From positions 21,272-85,271 of the forward strand of contig NZ_BMPI01000042.1 of assembly GCF_014647515.1 (NCBI RefSeq): a stretch of DNA of 64,000 nt, given 5' to 3'. Positions 30,982 to 39,355 of the stretch are shown one piece after another (positions within the stretch are counted from its first letter, which is position 1; every line of letters starts with the position of its first letter). Origin of the DNA: Dactylosporangium sucinum. Its GTDB lineage: Bacteria > Actinomycetota > Actinomycetes > Mycobacteriales > Micromonosporaceae. The translations under genes and the position numbers were made by a program. Under the pieces are notes generated by a model. That model was given only the letters and a program-made list of their open reading frames with translations, did not search any database and was not told where the DNA came from.

Positions 30982-31119
30982 GCGGGCCCGGACGGCTTCA
31001 TGGAGATCCGCGGCTACCCGCACCGCGTCGAGGCAGGCCGCCGCGCCCACGACCCCGACGCCCAGCGGCGCCTGTGGGCGGCCTCCGAGCGCCTCACCGG
31101 CGTCACGTTCGGGGTCTGA
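30982..31119 (+). pseudogene. C-terminal stub of a short-chain dehydrogenase
   Basis: The frame reads FMEIRGYPHRVEAGRRAHDP and RRLWAASERLTGVTFGV-stop. DPxxxRRLWxxSExLTGVxF is the usual end of retinol-dehydrogenase-like SDRs. Everything before is missing. It abuts the TetR stub at 30980. Confidence 0.6.
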
Positions 31120-31230
31120 GCGCTGGCGGGAATCCCGTTGGTTTCTGGCATCGACGGACGCTGCGGTACCGCCGGTGCCCGGTTAGCTTCGGGTCGGCCG
31201 GCGACGGCCGGTGACCGGAGGAGGACCGCG

Positions 31231-31629
31231 ATGCTGGGGTATGTCGTGCCCGTGGCGATCGGGCTGCTGTACGTGGCCCTCAACTCGTTCGTGCCCGAAG
31301 CGCACCGGCAGCGGTTCAACGCCGTCATGGTCGGCGGGGCCGGCGGGGTGTACATCAGCGGCGGCGGGTTCGGGCTGTGGGAGCTGGGGTTCGCCGCGGT
31401 CATGGCGGCCGTCGCGTTCGCCGGGCTGCGGTCGTACGCGTTCATCGGGCTCGGCTGGCTGCTGCACACCGCATGGGACGTCGCCCACCACCACCGGGGC
31501 GCGCCGATCATCCCGTCGCTGCACGACTCGTCGTTCGGCTGCGCCATCTGCGATCCGGTGATCGCCGCGTGGTGCTTCTGGCTCGCGTTCAGACGGCCGG
31601 CAGCGGTCCCGGTCAGCGACGGGGCTTGA
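31231..31629 (+). CDS. DUF6010-like small integral membrane protein
   Basis: The protein has 132 residues from ATG 31231, with GGAGGAGG just upstream. Four TM helices are predicted (5-22, 38-55, 57-85, 110-125). Conserved features include YISGGGFGLWEL, HTAWDVAHH and the Cys pair in FGCAICDP. The family occurs widely in bacteria and has no known function. The gene stands alone. Confidence 0.75.
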   Translation: MLGYVVPVAIGLLYVALNSFVPEAHRQRFNAVMVGGAGGVYISGGGFGLWELGFAAVMAAVAFAGLRSYAFIGLGWLLHTAWDVAHHHRGAPIIPSLHDSSFGCAICDPVIAAWCFWLAFRRPAAVPVSDGA

Positions 31630-31699
31630 GGCCGTCGATGCAGACGGCCGGCACCGGCCCGCTGGGCCCGGTCGAGCAGGGCGCCGACGGCCCGGCGCA

Positions 31700-31804
31700 G
31701 CCCGAGCCGCGCTACGCACCCGCTCCCGCGACTACTTCGACCACCTCACGGCCGCCCGGGTCCGCGGCCGGCTCGACGACCTGGTGGCCGCCGTCAACGG
31801 CTAG
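31700..31804 (+). pseudogene. Short C-terminal gene remnant
   Basis: The plus frame ARAALRTRSRDYFDHLTAAR then VRGRLDDLVAAVNG-stop looks like the last helices of a winged-helix (ArsR/TrmB-like) regulator. No start or DNA-binding part exists upstream; the DUF6010 gene intervenes. It ends 10 bases before the lipid-kinase start. Confidence 0.4.
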
Positions 31805-31814
31805 GCTCGGTGCG

Positions 31815-32732
31815 ATGCGGACGAAACGGGAGCTGACCGAGGCCATCCGGCAGGACCGGCGGGCGGCACTGGTGGTCAACACCCGGGCGCGGCGCGGCCG
31901 CCGGTTCTACGCCGAGGCGCGGTCGCGGCTCGTCGCCGCCGGCTTCTCGATCGAGGTCGCCGACTCCGGCGGGCTGGAGGAGCGGCTGCTCGCCGCCGTC
32001 GAGGGCGGCGCCGACCTGGTCGTCGCCGGCGGCGGGGACGGCACGATCAGCACCGCGGCGCGCGTGCTCGCCCACCGCGACGTCGCGCTCGGCCTGCTGC
32101 CGCTGGGCACGACCAACAACTTCGCGCGCACCGTCGGCATCCCCCTCACCCTCGACGAGGCGGTCCGCACGCTCACGGACGGCGCCGTGATCGACGTGGA
32201 CCTCGGCCTCGCCGGGGACGTGCCGTTCACGAACCACATCGGCGTCGGGTTGTCGGCGCAGGTGATGCTGTCCGCGCCCCGCCGGCTCAAGCGCGTCGCC
32301 GGCCGGGTCGCCTACCCGGTCACCGCCGCGGCCCTGCTCGCCCGCCACCGGCCGCTGCGGGCGGTGCTCCGCACGGACGGCCGGCGGCACGAGTTCCAGA
32401 CGCACCAGTTGTACATCGCCAACGGCGGCTTCCACGCCGGCCGCCCGATCACGGCCGACGCGCACGCGGACGACCGGCTGCTGATCGCGTATCCGGTCGG
32501 CGGCCCCAGCCGCTGGCAACTCGTGCGCGAGACGGCCCGCAACGCGGCCACCGGCCACCGCCGCACCCTGGCCGACGAACCGTTCCTGGCCACGGACGAG
32601 CTGTGGCTCGAAACCGACCGCCCCGCCCCGGTGGAGGTCGACGGCGAGCCGCGCGGCGAGACCCCGCTGCGCATCGGCCTGGCGGCGAACGCGCTGCGCA
32701 TCATGGCCCCACCCGGCACCCCGGACCACTGA
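31815..32732 (+). CDS. Diacylglycerol-kinase-family lipid kinase (YegS/BmrU-like)
   Basis: The protein has 305 residues from ATG 31815. Hallmarks are ALVVNTRARRG at the start, the nucleotide loop VVAGGGDGTISTAARVLAHR near residue 73, LGLLPLGTTNNFARTVGIPL near 95, and a C-terminal beta-sandwich ending with PVEVDGEPRGETPLRI. It phosphorylates a lipid (diacylglycerol, sphingosine-like or phosphatidylglycerol) at the inner membrane face. No operon partner is visible. Assignment to family is firm; the lipid substrate is unknown. Confidence 0.92.
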   Translation: MRTKRELTEAIRQDRRAALVVNTRARRGRRFYAEARSRLVAAGFSIEVADSGGLEERLLAAVEGGADLVVAGGGDGTISTAARVLAHRDVALGLLPLGTTNNFARTVGIPLTLDEAVRTLTDGAVIDVDLGLAGDVPFTNHIGVGLSAQVMLSAPRRLKRVAGRVAYPVTAAALLARHRPLRAVLRTDGRRHEFQTHQLYIANGGFHAGRPITADAHADDRLLIAYPVGGPSRWQLVRETARNAATGHRRTLADEPFLATDELWLETDRPAPVEVDGEPRGETPLRIGLAANALRIMAPPGTPDH

Positions 32733-32795
32733 CGTTCAGCGGCGAGGGGTCGACGAGCCGGCGGATGCCGCAGCGGCGTCCGGCGCCGCCGGCAT

Positions 32796-32927
32796 TCACA
32801 CGGCGGACGAGACGCCGCCGGCGTCCGCGAAGCGGGCCACCGCGGCGAGGAGAGCCTCCCGCTCGGTGGCGACCCGCAGCCGCGCCGCCCGGCCGGTGAG
32901 CCACTCCCCGGTCAGCGCCGGCCGATC
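32796..32927 (-). other. Coding-like remnant directly behind the stop of the membrane-protein gene
   Basis: Immediately after the TAG of the 32928-33236 gene, in the same frame, the sequence continues as DRPALTGEWLTGRAARLRVA then TEREALLAAVARFADAG and a stop at 32796. It has protein-like composition and codon bias but no start. I do not recognise it. It may be the tail of a gene fused by deletion, or chance in GC-rich DNA. Confidence 0.3.
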
Positions 32928-33236
32928 CTACGACTGGCGGTCGCCGCCGAGGAGGGTGCCGAGATAGATGAGGGCGCCCGCCGCGCCGACGACGGTGCCG
33001 GACAGCACGAGCGCCTCGTAGGCGGCGTCGCGCCGGCCGGGGGCGAACGCGAGGGTGCCGGCGACGGCCAAAAAGGCGATCACGCTGGCGAGCACGGCGC
33101 CGACAAGGATGAGCCGGCCGGAGTGGTACATCACCCGGCCGACGACCCGCGCGCTCACCCGTTCCCCCGGCGTCCGCTGGAGCAGCACGGTTCGCAGCGT
33201 ACTCAACCCGAGGGTGTCACCGCAGGGCGATCGCAA
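32928..33236 (-). CDS. Small membrane protein of unknown function
   Basis: The protein has 102 residues from the upstream start, or 67 from ATG 33131 (MYHSGRLILVG), which directly precedes the first TM helix and may be the true start. Two TM helices: LILVGAVLASVIAFLAVAG and EALVLSGTVVGAAGALIYLG. The short loop between is basic. No family is recognised. Confidence 0.5.
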   Translation of the reverse strand: MRSPCGDTLGLSTLRTVLLQRTPGERVSARVVGRVMYHSGRLILVGAVLASVIAFLAVAGTLAFAPGRRDAAYEALVLSGTVVGAAGALIYLGTLLGGDRQS

Positions 33237-33288
33237 CCGCAGCCAGATGTTGACGCTAGTCGATTTATGACCTGCTCAACGCCGCGCC

Positions 33289-33387
33289 CTAGGGGAACAG
33301 CGTCAGGTCCGGCCGGAGGGCGACTCGGCGCAGGGCCGGCAGGCGGGCGGTGACGTACTCGCGGAAGCCCTCGACGTCGGTTGCCAT
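33289..33387 (-). pseudogene. N-terminal stub of a SigE-type ECF sigma factor
   Basis: ATG 33387 opens a 32-codon frame MATDVEGFREYVTARLPALR, RVALRPDLTLFP-stop. The first 23 residues match the region-2 start of SigE-family ECF sigma factors, where RVAYLL would follow. After RVA the similarity ends and an unrelated tail leads to TAG. It looks like a deletion joining the start of a sigma gene to another sequence. Confidence 0.5.
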
Positions 33388-33427
33388 ACCCCTGCAGACA
33401 CGCGCACCGGGCCGCCGGGTTGCCCGG

Positions 33428-33838
33428 CTAACCCTTGGGCTTCTGGTTGAACCGCAGCATGTTGCCGGCCGGGTCGCGGAACGCGCAGTCGCGCAGGCCG
33501 TAGGGCTGGTCCATCGGCTCCTGCAGCACCTCGGCCCCGCTGGTCGCGAGCCGGTCGAACAGCGCGTCGACGTCGTCGGTCTGGAAGACGAGCCCGGACA
33601 GCGAGCCCTTGGCGAGCAGCGCCTTGATCGACTCGGCGTCGCCGGGCGAGCGGGCGACGCCGGCCGACTGCAGGACGATGCCGAGCTCGGGCTGGTCCGT
33701 CGGACCCACCGTGAGCCAGCGGGCGCCCTCCATCGCGACGTCCTGGCGGACCTCGAAGCCGAGCGCGTCGCGGTAGAAGCCGAGCGCGGCCTCGTGGTCG
33801 TCGACCTCGAGGAAGGTGTGGGTGAGTTTCAGCTCCAT
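33428..33838 (-). CDS. VOC (glyoxalase/bleomycin-resistance-fold) protein
   Basis: The protein has 136 residues from ATG 33838. Two beta-alpha-beta-beta-beta repeats are present: LTHTFLEVDDHEAALGFYRD, LGFEVRQDVAMEGARWLTVG, then SGLVFQTDDVDALFDRLATS and LRDCAFRDPAGNMLRFNQ. A metal-binding His (THTF), Glu and end-strand residues are plausibly placed, but the actual reaction is unknown; such proteins include dioxygenases, isomerases and drug-binding proteins. It follows the AraC regulator gene by 11 bases on the same strand, so the two are co-transcribed. Confidence 0.88.
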   Translation of the reverse strand: MELKLTHTFLEVDDHEAALGFYRDALGFEVRQDVAMEGARWLTVGPTDQPELGIVLQSAGVARSPGDAESIKALLAKGSLSGLVFQTDDVDALFDRLATSGAEVLQEPMDQPYGLRDCAFRDPAGNMLRFNQKPKG

Positions 33839-33849
33839 GCCACCGCACG

Positions 33850-34287
33850 CTACCGGGCCGGGTTGACCTGCGCTTCTTTGTTCCTGCTCGGGCGGGTGAC
33901 CAGCTTGGCCCAGCACGCCGGGATCGGGGCGAGGTCGCCGTGGTTGCGGGCCCGATAGGCGCTCGGGCTCTCCCCCACCAGCTCGGTGAACCGGGTGCTG
34001 AACGAGCCGAGCGAGGTGGCGCCGACCGCCATGCAGACCTCGGTCACCGACAGGTCGCCCCGGCGCAGCAGGGCCTTGGCGCGCTCGATCCGGCGGGTCA
34101 TGAGGTACGAATACGGCGTTTCGCCGTAGACGACGCGGAACTGGCGGGCGAAGTGCGCGGGGGACATCAGCGCGGTGCGGGCCATCGCGGGCACGTCGAG
34201 CGGCTGCGCGTAGTCGCGGTCGATCAGGTCGCGGGCGCGGCGCAGGTGCTTGAGGTCCTCCGGCGTCACCCGGCCAGCATCCCACAA
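33850..34287 (-). CDS. AraC-family regulator, single-domain
   Basis: The protein has 145 residues from TTG 34287, or 139 from GTG 34269 (VTPEDLKHLRRARD), which is closer to the family start. The two HTH motifs are complete: LDVPAMARTALMSPAHFARQ then FRVVYGETPYSYLMTRRIER, and LSVTEVCMAVGATSLGSFST followed by RFTELVGESPSAYR. There is no ligand domain, so it probably responds through level or partner. It is operonic with the VOC gene, an arrangement common for AraC/VOC pairs. Confidence 0.87.
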   Translation of the reverse strand: MWDAGRVTPEDLKHLRRARDLIDRDYAQPLDVPAMARTALMSPAHFARQFRVVYGETPYSYLMTRRIERAKALLRRGDLSVTEVCMAVGATSLGSFSTRFTELVGESPSAYRARNHGDLAPIPACWAKLVTRPSRNKEAQVNPAR

Positions 34288-34367
34288 CCCCCTCCCACCT
34301 GCGCAGGAGCCCGGACAACCACGGAGTGTTCGGTGACGGACGCGGAGGGCGCCGGCTGGGCTGGCAA

Positions 34368-34775
34368 CTAGGCGGATCGCCGCCGGCCGGCCCGCTGGGC
34401 GAGTTCGTCGGGCGGGACGAGGGTGAGCATCGGCTTGCCCTCCTCGCAGAACATCGTGACGGTGAACCTCACCGGCCGGTCGTCGCGGTGGTTGCCGTCC
34501 TGGTAGTGGATCACGTCACCGCCGGGCTCCCAGAACGCGTCGCCGGCCCGCAGCACGCGCGGCGGCTCGCCCTCGAGCTCGAACACCATCTCGCCCTCGA
34601 CCACGTACCCGAACGCCGGTCCGGAGTGCCGGTGCGGCGGCGTGCCCGGGTCCCCGGGCGGATACTCGACGACGATGGTCATCACGTGGCCGTCCGGCGG
34701 GAAGAACGGCGGGTGGGCTTCCTGCAGTACCGTGACCGCCGTCCGCCAGGCGTCGGACCTCGTCGTGTGCGTCAT
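34368..34775 (-). CDS. Single-domain cupin
   Basis: The protein has 135 residues from ATG 34775. Cupin motif 1 appears as PPHRHSGPAFGYVVEGEMVF (HxH, later Glu) and motif 2 as GDAFWEPGGDVIHYQDGN (His). The metal triad His-His-Glu plus distal His is therefore intact. Such small cupins act as isomerases, dioxygenases or sensors. It stands alone, upstream of nothing on the same strand. Confidence 0.85.
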   Translation of the reverse strand: MTHTTRSDAWRTAVTVLQEAHPPFFPPDGHVMTIVVEYPPGDPGTPPHRHSGPAFGYVVEGEMVFELEGEPPRVLRAGDAFWEPGGDVIHYQDGNHRDDRPVRFTVTMFCEEGKPMLTLVPPDELAQRAGRRRSA

Positions 34776-34935
34776 GCGCGCCCGCTACCCGTGAAGTCGC
34801 GGCGCAACCACGGGGCGTCCGTGCAACCGGGCGTAGCCCGGACCGGGTGGGTTCGGACCGGCCGTCCGCCGCGACGCTTGCCAGGAGCGGCGCCCAACCG
34901 GTGGGGCCGCCGGCCGGTGTAGAAGGGAACGATCC

Positions 34936-35442
34936 ATGACTGATCTCGTTGCGATCGGCTACCGCGACCTGTCCACCGCCAACGCGGCGCGGGACAAGAT
35001 CATGGACCTGCAGCGGCAGGGCCTCATCACGGTGCGGGACGCCGCGGTCGTCGACGTCGGGCCCGACCGCAAGATCAAGATCCACCAGTCGACCTCGATG
35101 GCGGCCGCGGGCGCGGCCGGTGGGGCGCTCTGGGGTGGGCTCATCGGGCTGCTGTTCCTCGCCCCGTTCCTCGGCATGGCGGTCGGCGCGGGCGCCGGCG
35201 CGCTCGCCGGCAAGGCCACCGACGTCGGCGTCGACGACAAGTTCATGAAGGACCTCGCCGCGTCGCTCGAGCCCGGGTCCGCGGCCATGTTCCTGCTCGT
35301 CGACCAGGTGACGGTCGACAAGGTGATGTCGGAGATGGCGCCGTACAACTTCGGCGGGCGGCTCCTGCACAGCTCGCTGGACATGGAGGCCGAGCAGCGC
35401 CTGCGGGCCGCGATCGAGGCCCAGCACATGGCCCACGCGTGA
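34936..35442 (+). CDS. DUF1269-family membrane-associated protein
   Basis: The protein has 168 residues from ATG 34936, with GAAGGGAA upstream. An N-terminal ferredoxin-like part (VAIGYRDLSTANAARDKIMD, VVDVGPDRKIKIHQS) is followed by a Gly/Ala-rich hydrophobic hairpin (GGALWGGLIGLLFLAPFLGM). A C-terminal domain then begins KFMKDLAASLEPGSAAMFLL. This is the DUF1269 layout, often stress-induced and of unknown function. It converges on the kinase operon end at 35491. Confidence 0.85.
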   Translation: MTDLVAIGYRDLSTANAARDKIMDLQRQGLITVRDAAVVDVGPDRKIKIHQSTSMAAAGAAGGALWGGLIGLLFLAPFLGMAVGAGAGALAGKATDVGVDDKFMKDLAASLEPGSAAMFLLVDQVTVDKVMSEMAPYNFGGRLLHSSLDMEAEQRLRAAIEAQHMAHA

Positions 35443-35490
35443 AGTGGCCGGGGACCCGGGCGGTCGGCGTGACCGTCCGGGGAACCCCGC

Positions 35491-37407
35491 TCAGGGCGTT
35501 GGGACGCGGACCTCGATGTTCGTGAACGCCACCGAGAACGGCGGGTCGGCGGTCGTCTTCGGATCGGGGAAGATGCCGAGCACGACCCGGCCGACGTCGA
35601 ACGTCGGGTCCTTGTAGGTGCCCAGCGGCTGCCCATCACGGGTGAAGGTCATGTCGGGGCCCTTCGCAACGATGCCGACCTTCACGAGGTCGTTGACGCC
35701 GAGCAGCGCGGCGAACGGGTACGTGCCCACGGTCGTCACCGCCGACGGGCCGCCGACGCCGTGGGTGAGCACGTAGTAGCCGTCGGCACAGACCCGCAGC
35801 ACGTAGCCGCCGGTGTCGAAGCGGAACCAGATGCCGGCGCAGCTGGCGGCGGTCTGCAGCCGCACGTCGACCGTCATGGTGAAGTCGGTGAGCTGGTCCC
35901 GCGCGCCTGGGCAGCGGTAGGAGCCGACGCTCTGCCGGGTGACCACGAGCGCGTTCTGGAACGCGCAGGTGGTGTCGTTGTCCTTGTCCTCGCGCGGCTG
36001 CCAGCGGTTCTCGCTCGTCAGCCGGTCGAAGAACAGCACCTGGTCCGCGGCGCCCGACGGCGAAGCGGCCGGGGACGTGGGGGCGGCACTGCTGGAGGAC
36101 TGGGCCTGGGGGCTCCGGTCGGGCAGCGGGATGACGCCGTACATCAGGCCGGCCACCGTCAGCGACGTCACCAGCGCGACGACGGCGACAACAACGAGCG
36201 TGACCCGCCCCCATCGCCCCGACGAGGGCCCGGGAGGGGCGGGCGGCGGCCCGGACGTCGGCCCGTCGCCGGCCGGCGCGGGCGAAACCGGCAGCGGCGC
36301 GGCTGCGGCGGCGACCGGCGCGGCTGCCGCCGGCACGTGCGGCACGGCCCCGTCGTCGAACCGCGTCGTCGCGTCGGTGGAAAGCCCCGCGCCCGCCCCG
36401 ACCCCAGCGCCCGGCGAAGGCGCGGCCGGGGACGGAGGAGCGGGATGCGCGGGAGCAGCGCCGGGCGCAGCGACAGTGCCCGGCGAGCCGGCGCCGTCGA
36501 GGGCCGTGGCCACGTCCGTCGCCTGGGCCTCCTCCACCGCGGCCAGCAGCTCCGGCTGCCGGGCGAGCGCCGACTGCGCGGGCGCCGCCGTGAGCAGCCG
36601 GTCGATGAGCTCCCGAGCCGTGGGCCGCTCGGCCGGATCCTTGGCGAGGGCCTGCTCGACCAGGTCGCGCAGCGGCCCGGACAGCCCGGTCAGGTCCGGC
36701 GGCTGGGTCAGGATCCGCGCCGCCACCACCGGCGCCGCGTCGGAGCCGAACGGGTTGCGGCCGGTGCCCGCGTACGCGATGACCGCACCCCACGAGAAGA
36801 TGTCCGCCGCCGGGGTCGTGCTGCCGCTCGACTCCGGGCCGAATCGCTCCGGGGCCATGTAGGCCACGGTGCCCACCACCTGGTCGGTCCGCGTGTGCCC
36901 CGTGGTGGCCTGCGGCGAGTGGGCGATGCCGAAGTCGATGACCTTCGGGCTGCCCGCCGCGAGCAGCACGTTGTTGGGCTTCAGGTCGCGGTGGACCACG
37001 CCGGCGCCGTGGATGGCGGTCAGCGCGGTCGCCACCCCGATCGCCAGGCCGTGCAGGTTCGCCTGCGAGAGCGGTCCCCGGTCGCGGACCACGGCGGCCA
37101 GGCTCGGCCCGTCGACGTACTCGACCACGAGGTACGGCCGCTCGTCGTCGGGGGCGGCGTCGAGCACCTCCGCGGTGCAGAACGGCGGCACCTGCCGGGC
37201 CCGGTTGACCTCGCTGCGGAACCGGCGGCGGAACTGCTCGTCGTGCGCCAGGTCGATGCGCACCACCTTGACGGCGACCGGCACGCCGTCGGGGGCGGTG
37301 GCGAGGTAGACGGTGCCCATCCCGCCCTCGCCGAGGCGGCCGATCACCGTGTACCGGCCGAGCCGCCGCGGGTCCCCGTCGCGCAACGGCGCGTGGTTGC
37401 CGGTCAT
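35491..37407 (-). CDS. Transmembrane Ser/Thr protein kinase with extracellular lectin-like sensor domain
   Basis: The protein has 638 residues from ATG 37407, with GGAGAGGA upstream. The kinase domain (20-280) is complete: GEGGMGTVYLA, VAVKV, HRDLKPNNVLL, DFGIAHS and APERFGPE. A Pro/Ala-rich juxtamembrane stretch follows. One TM helix (about 410-435, VTLVVVAVVALVTSLTVAGL) leads to an outer domain of about 170 residues with two or more Cys and a jelly-roll/LamG-like pattern (FTMTVDVRLQTAASCAGIWF, FRFDTGGYVLRV, VKVGIVAKGPDMTFTRDGQP). It is the last gene of the operon, 16 bases after the antiporter. It probably senses an external ligand and phosphorylates operon partners. Confidence 0.92.
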   Translation of the reverse strand: MTGNHAPLRDGDPRRLGRYTVIGRLGEGGMGTVYLATAPDGVPVAVKVVRIDLAHDEQFRRRFRSEVNRARQVPPFCTAEVLDAAPDDERPYLVVEYVDGPSLAAVVRDRGPLSQANLHGLAIGVATALTAIHGAGVVHRDLKPNNVLLAAGSPKVIDFGIAHSPQATTGHTRTDQVVGTVAYMAPERFGPESSGSTTPAADIFSWGAVIAYAGTGRNPFGSDAAPVVAARILTQPPDLTGLSGPLRDLVEQALAKDPAERPTARELIDRLLTAAPAQSALARQPELLAAVEEAQATDVATALDGAGSPGTVAAPGAAPAHPAPPSPAAPSPGAGVGAGAGLSTDATTRFDDGAVPHVPAAAAPVAAAAAPLPVSPAPAGDGPTSGPPPAPPGPSSGRWGRVTLVVVAVVALVTSLTVAGLMYGVIPLPDRSPQAQSSSSAAPTSPAASPSGAADQVLFFDRLTSENRWQPREDKDNDTTCAFQNALVVTRQSVGSYRCPGARDQLTDFTMTVDVRLQTAASCAGIWFRFDTGGYVLRVCADGYYVLTHGVGGPSAVTTVGTYPFAALLGVNDLVKVGIVAKGPDMTFTRDGQPLGTYKDPTFDVGRVVLGIFPDPKTTADPPFSVAFTNIEVRVPTP

Positions 37408-37423
37408 CGTCGTCCTCTCCAGG

Positions 37424-39355
37424 TCAGGCGGGGGCCGGCACCGGCGCGTCCAGCCGGGCCCGCACGAGCAGGTGCGCGCCCGCCGCCGCGCCGGTGGCGA
37501 CGACGAGCGCCGACGGGGGCGCCGCCCGGCCGGCGGCGGCCGACTGGCCGAGCTCGTCGAGCACCGTGACGATACGGCGCGGCGCCCGCGGCCCGGCATC
37601 GACCACCAGGACCGCGTCGCGGGCGGCGGCGAGGTCGGCGCCGACGCGCACCGCGGCCTCGCCGTCGGCGTCGTCGCCGGCCCGGACGACGACCGCGTCC
37701 CAGCCCGCCGGCAGCGGCGCGACGACGGTCACCAGCCGGGGCCCGGCGGCGGCCAGCTCCGGGTGGTCGCCGCTGAGCACGACCGTGTCGGGGCGGGCGA
37801 CGTCGATCTGGGCCCGGACCTCGGCCGCCGGGTCGGCGCTGAACCGGGCGAAGACCGGCGCCGCCGGCCCGCGCTCGCGGACCGGCTCGGCCAGCCTGTT
37901 CAGCTCGGCCATCGACGCGGTCATCGCGAGCAGGTCGCCGGACAGCCCGGAGCCGACCTCGATGCGCGCGTGCTCGTAGGGCACGACCCGGCTGAGCAGC
38001 ACCTCGGCCGGCTCGCGCCGCACGGCGAGGTCGGTGGCGAGCTCCACCACGGGCGCCGCCGCCGTCCCCGGTGGCACGACGACCAGGACGCGGAACGCCT
38101 CCGGTACACCCAGAGCAGCCTTCTGCAGGTCGGCGGCGTCCTGCTCGACCATCCGCCGCGGATAGACGACCGCGAGCAGCGGGCCGGCCATCGCCGTGGT
38201 GACCAGCGCCATCACCACCATGAGCGAGAACAGGTCGGCGGGCAGGATGCCCAGTTGCAGGCCGACGGTGAGGATGACGATCTCGGTCAGGCCGCGGGTG
38301 TTCATCAGGGTCGCGAGCGCGCCGGAGCGGCGGGCATCGATCCGGTTGAGCCGCGCCCCGGCGTAGGCGCCGAAGAACTTGCCGGTGATCGCGACGGCCA
38401 GGATGAGCGCGAGGTCGATCAGGCCGCGACCGTCCACCGTGGACAGGTCGACGCGCAGGCCGGCGATGACGAAGAACACCGGCAGCAGGACGAGGACGCT
38501 GAGCTGCTCCAGCCGTTCGAGGGTCTCGTGCCGCAGCGCCTCGCCGCCGAGCCGGGGCATGACCGCGCCGAACAGGAACGCGCCGAAGATCGCGTGGATG
38601 CCGATGGCCTCGGTGAACCAGCACGACAGCAGCAGCCCGATGAGGATCACGGCGAGGATGTCGGGAGTGAGCCGGCCGGCCCGGTCGCGGGCGGCGACGA
38701 GCCGCCGCAGGAACGGGCGGACCACCAGGAACATCACCAGCACGTACGGCAGGGCGAGCAGGACCTGCCAGGGCACCTCCCCGCCGCCGGTGCCGAGGGC
38801 GACGACGCCGGCGAGCAGGGTCCACGCGACGACGTCGTCGACGGCGCCGCTGGCCAGCGCGAGGCCGCCGACCTCGGTGCGCAGCATGCCCCGGTCGGTC
38901 AGGATGCGGGCCAGCACCGGGAACGCGGTCACGGACATCGCCGCGCCCATGAACAACGCGAACGGCGCGACATTGGCGACGTCGTGGTGGCCGGCCAACC
39001 AGAAGGCGAGCCCGATGCCGAGGCCGAGCGGCAGCACGACGGAGCCGACCGACACCGACACCGCGGCCCGGCGCCGGCCACGCACGGCGGCCAGGTCCAC
39101 CTCGTAGCCGACGATGAACATGAACAGCACCAGCCCGACGTTGGCCAGGCCGGCCAGGGCGGTGCGCACCTCGGCCGGGAACAGCCAGCCGCTGACCGCG
39201 GCGCCGAACAGCGTGGGGCCCAGCAGGATGCCGGCCAGGATCTCACCGACGACCGGCGGCTGGCCGAGCTTGCGGGCGGCCAGGCCGAGCACCCGGGCCA
39301 GCACGACGATGCAGGCGAGGGCCAGCATGAGCTGCCCGACGGCGTGTGCGCTCAT
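37424..39355 (-). CDS. CPA2-family monovalent cation/proton antiporter with C-terminal USP-like domain
   Basis: This 643-residue protein begins with 12-13 TM helices (about 1-400), with KLGQPPVVGEILAGILLGP near residue 30. GAVDDVVAWTLLAG holds the ion-binding Asp pair near 170, and IFGAFLFGAVMPR lies near 250. These are Kef/NapA-type signatures. Residues 430-643 form a soluble domain with two universal-stress-like halves (FRVLVVVPPGTAAAPVVELA; DTVVLSGDHPELA), possibly nucleotide-binding. It exports K+ or Na+ in exchange for H+. ATG 39353-39355 overlaps the stop of the upstream kinase, so expression is coupled to it. Confidence 0.92.
   Translation of the reverse strand: MSAHAVGQLMLALACIVVLARVLGLAARKLGQPPVVGEILAGILLGPTLFGAAVSGWLFPAEVRTALAGLANVGLVLFMFIVGYEVDLAAVRGRRRAAVSVSVGSVVLPLGLGIGLAFWLAGHHDVANVAPFALFMGAAMSVTAFPVLARILTDRGMLRTEVGGLALASGAVDDVVAWTLLAGVVALGTGGGEVPWQVLLALPYVLVMFLVVRPFLRRLVAARDRAGRLTPDILAVILIGLLLSCWFTEAIGIHAIFGAFLFGAVMPRLGGEALRHETLERLEQLSVLVLLPVFFVIAGLRVDLSTVDGRGLIDLALILAVAITGKFFGAYAGARLNRIDARRSGALATLMNTRGLTEIVILTVGLQLGILPADLFSLMVVMALVTTAMAGPLLAVVYPRRMVEQDAADLQKAALGVPEAFRVLVVVPPGTAAAPVVELATDLAVRREPAEVLLSRVVPYEHARIEVGSGLSGDLLAMTASMAELNRLAEPVRERGPAAPVFARFSADPAAEVRAQIDVARPDTVVLSGDHPELAAAGPRLVTVVAPLPAGWDAVVVRAGDDADGEAAVRVGADLAAARDAVLVVDAGPRAPRRIVTVLDELGQSAAAGRAAPPSALVVATGAAAGAHLLVRARLDAPVPAPA

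Noticed and set aside
30820..31050. 76-codon minus frame as a gene
   Set aside because: It is in the wrong frame; the recognisable TetR C-terminus lies in a different minus-strand frame.
31138..31230. Upstream extension of the DUF6010 gene
   Set aside because: The added residues are unconserved in style and ATG 31231 has a strong GGAGGAGG.
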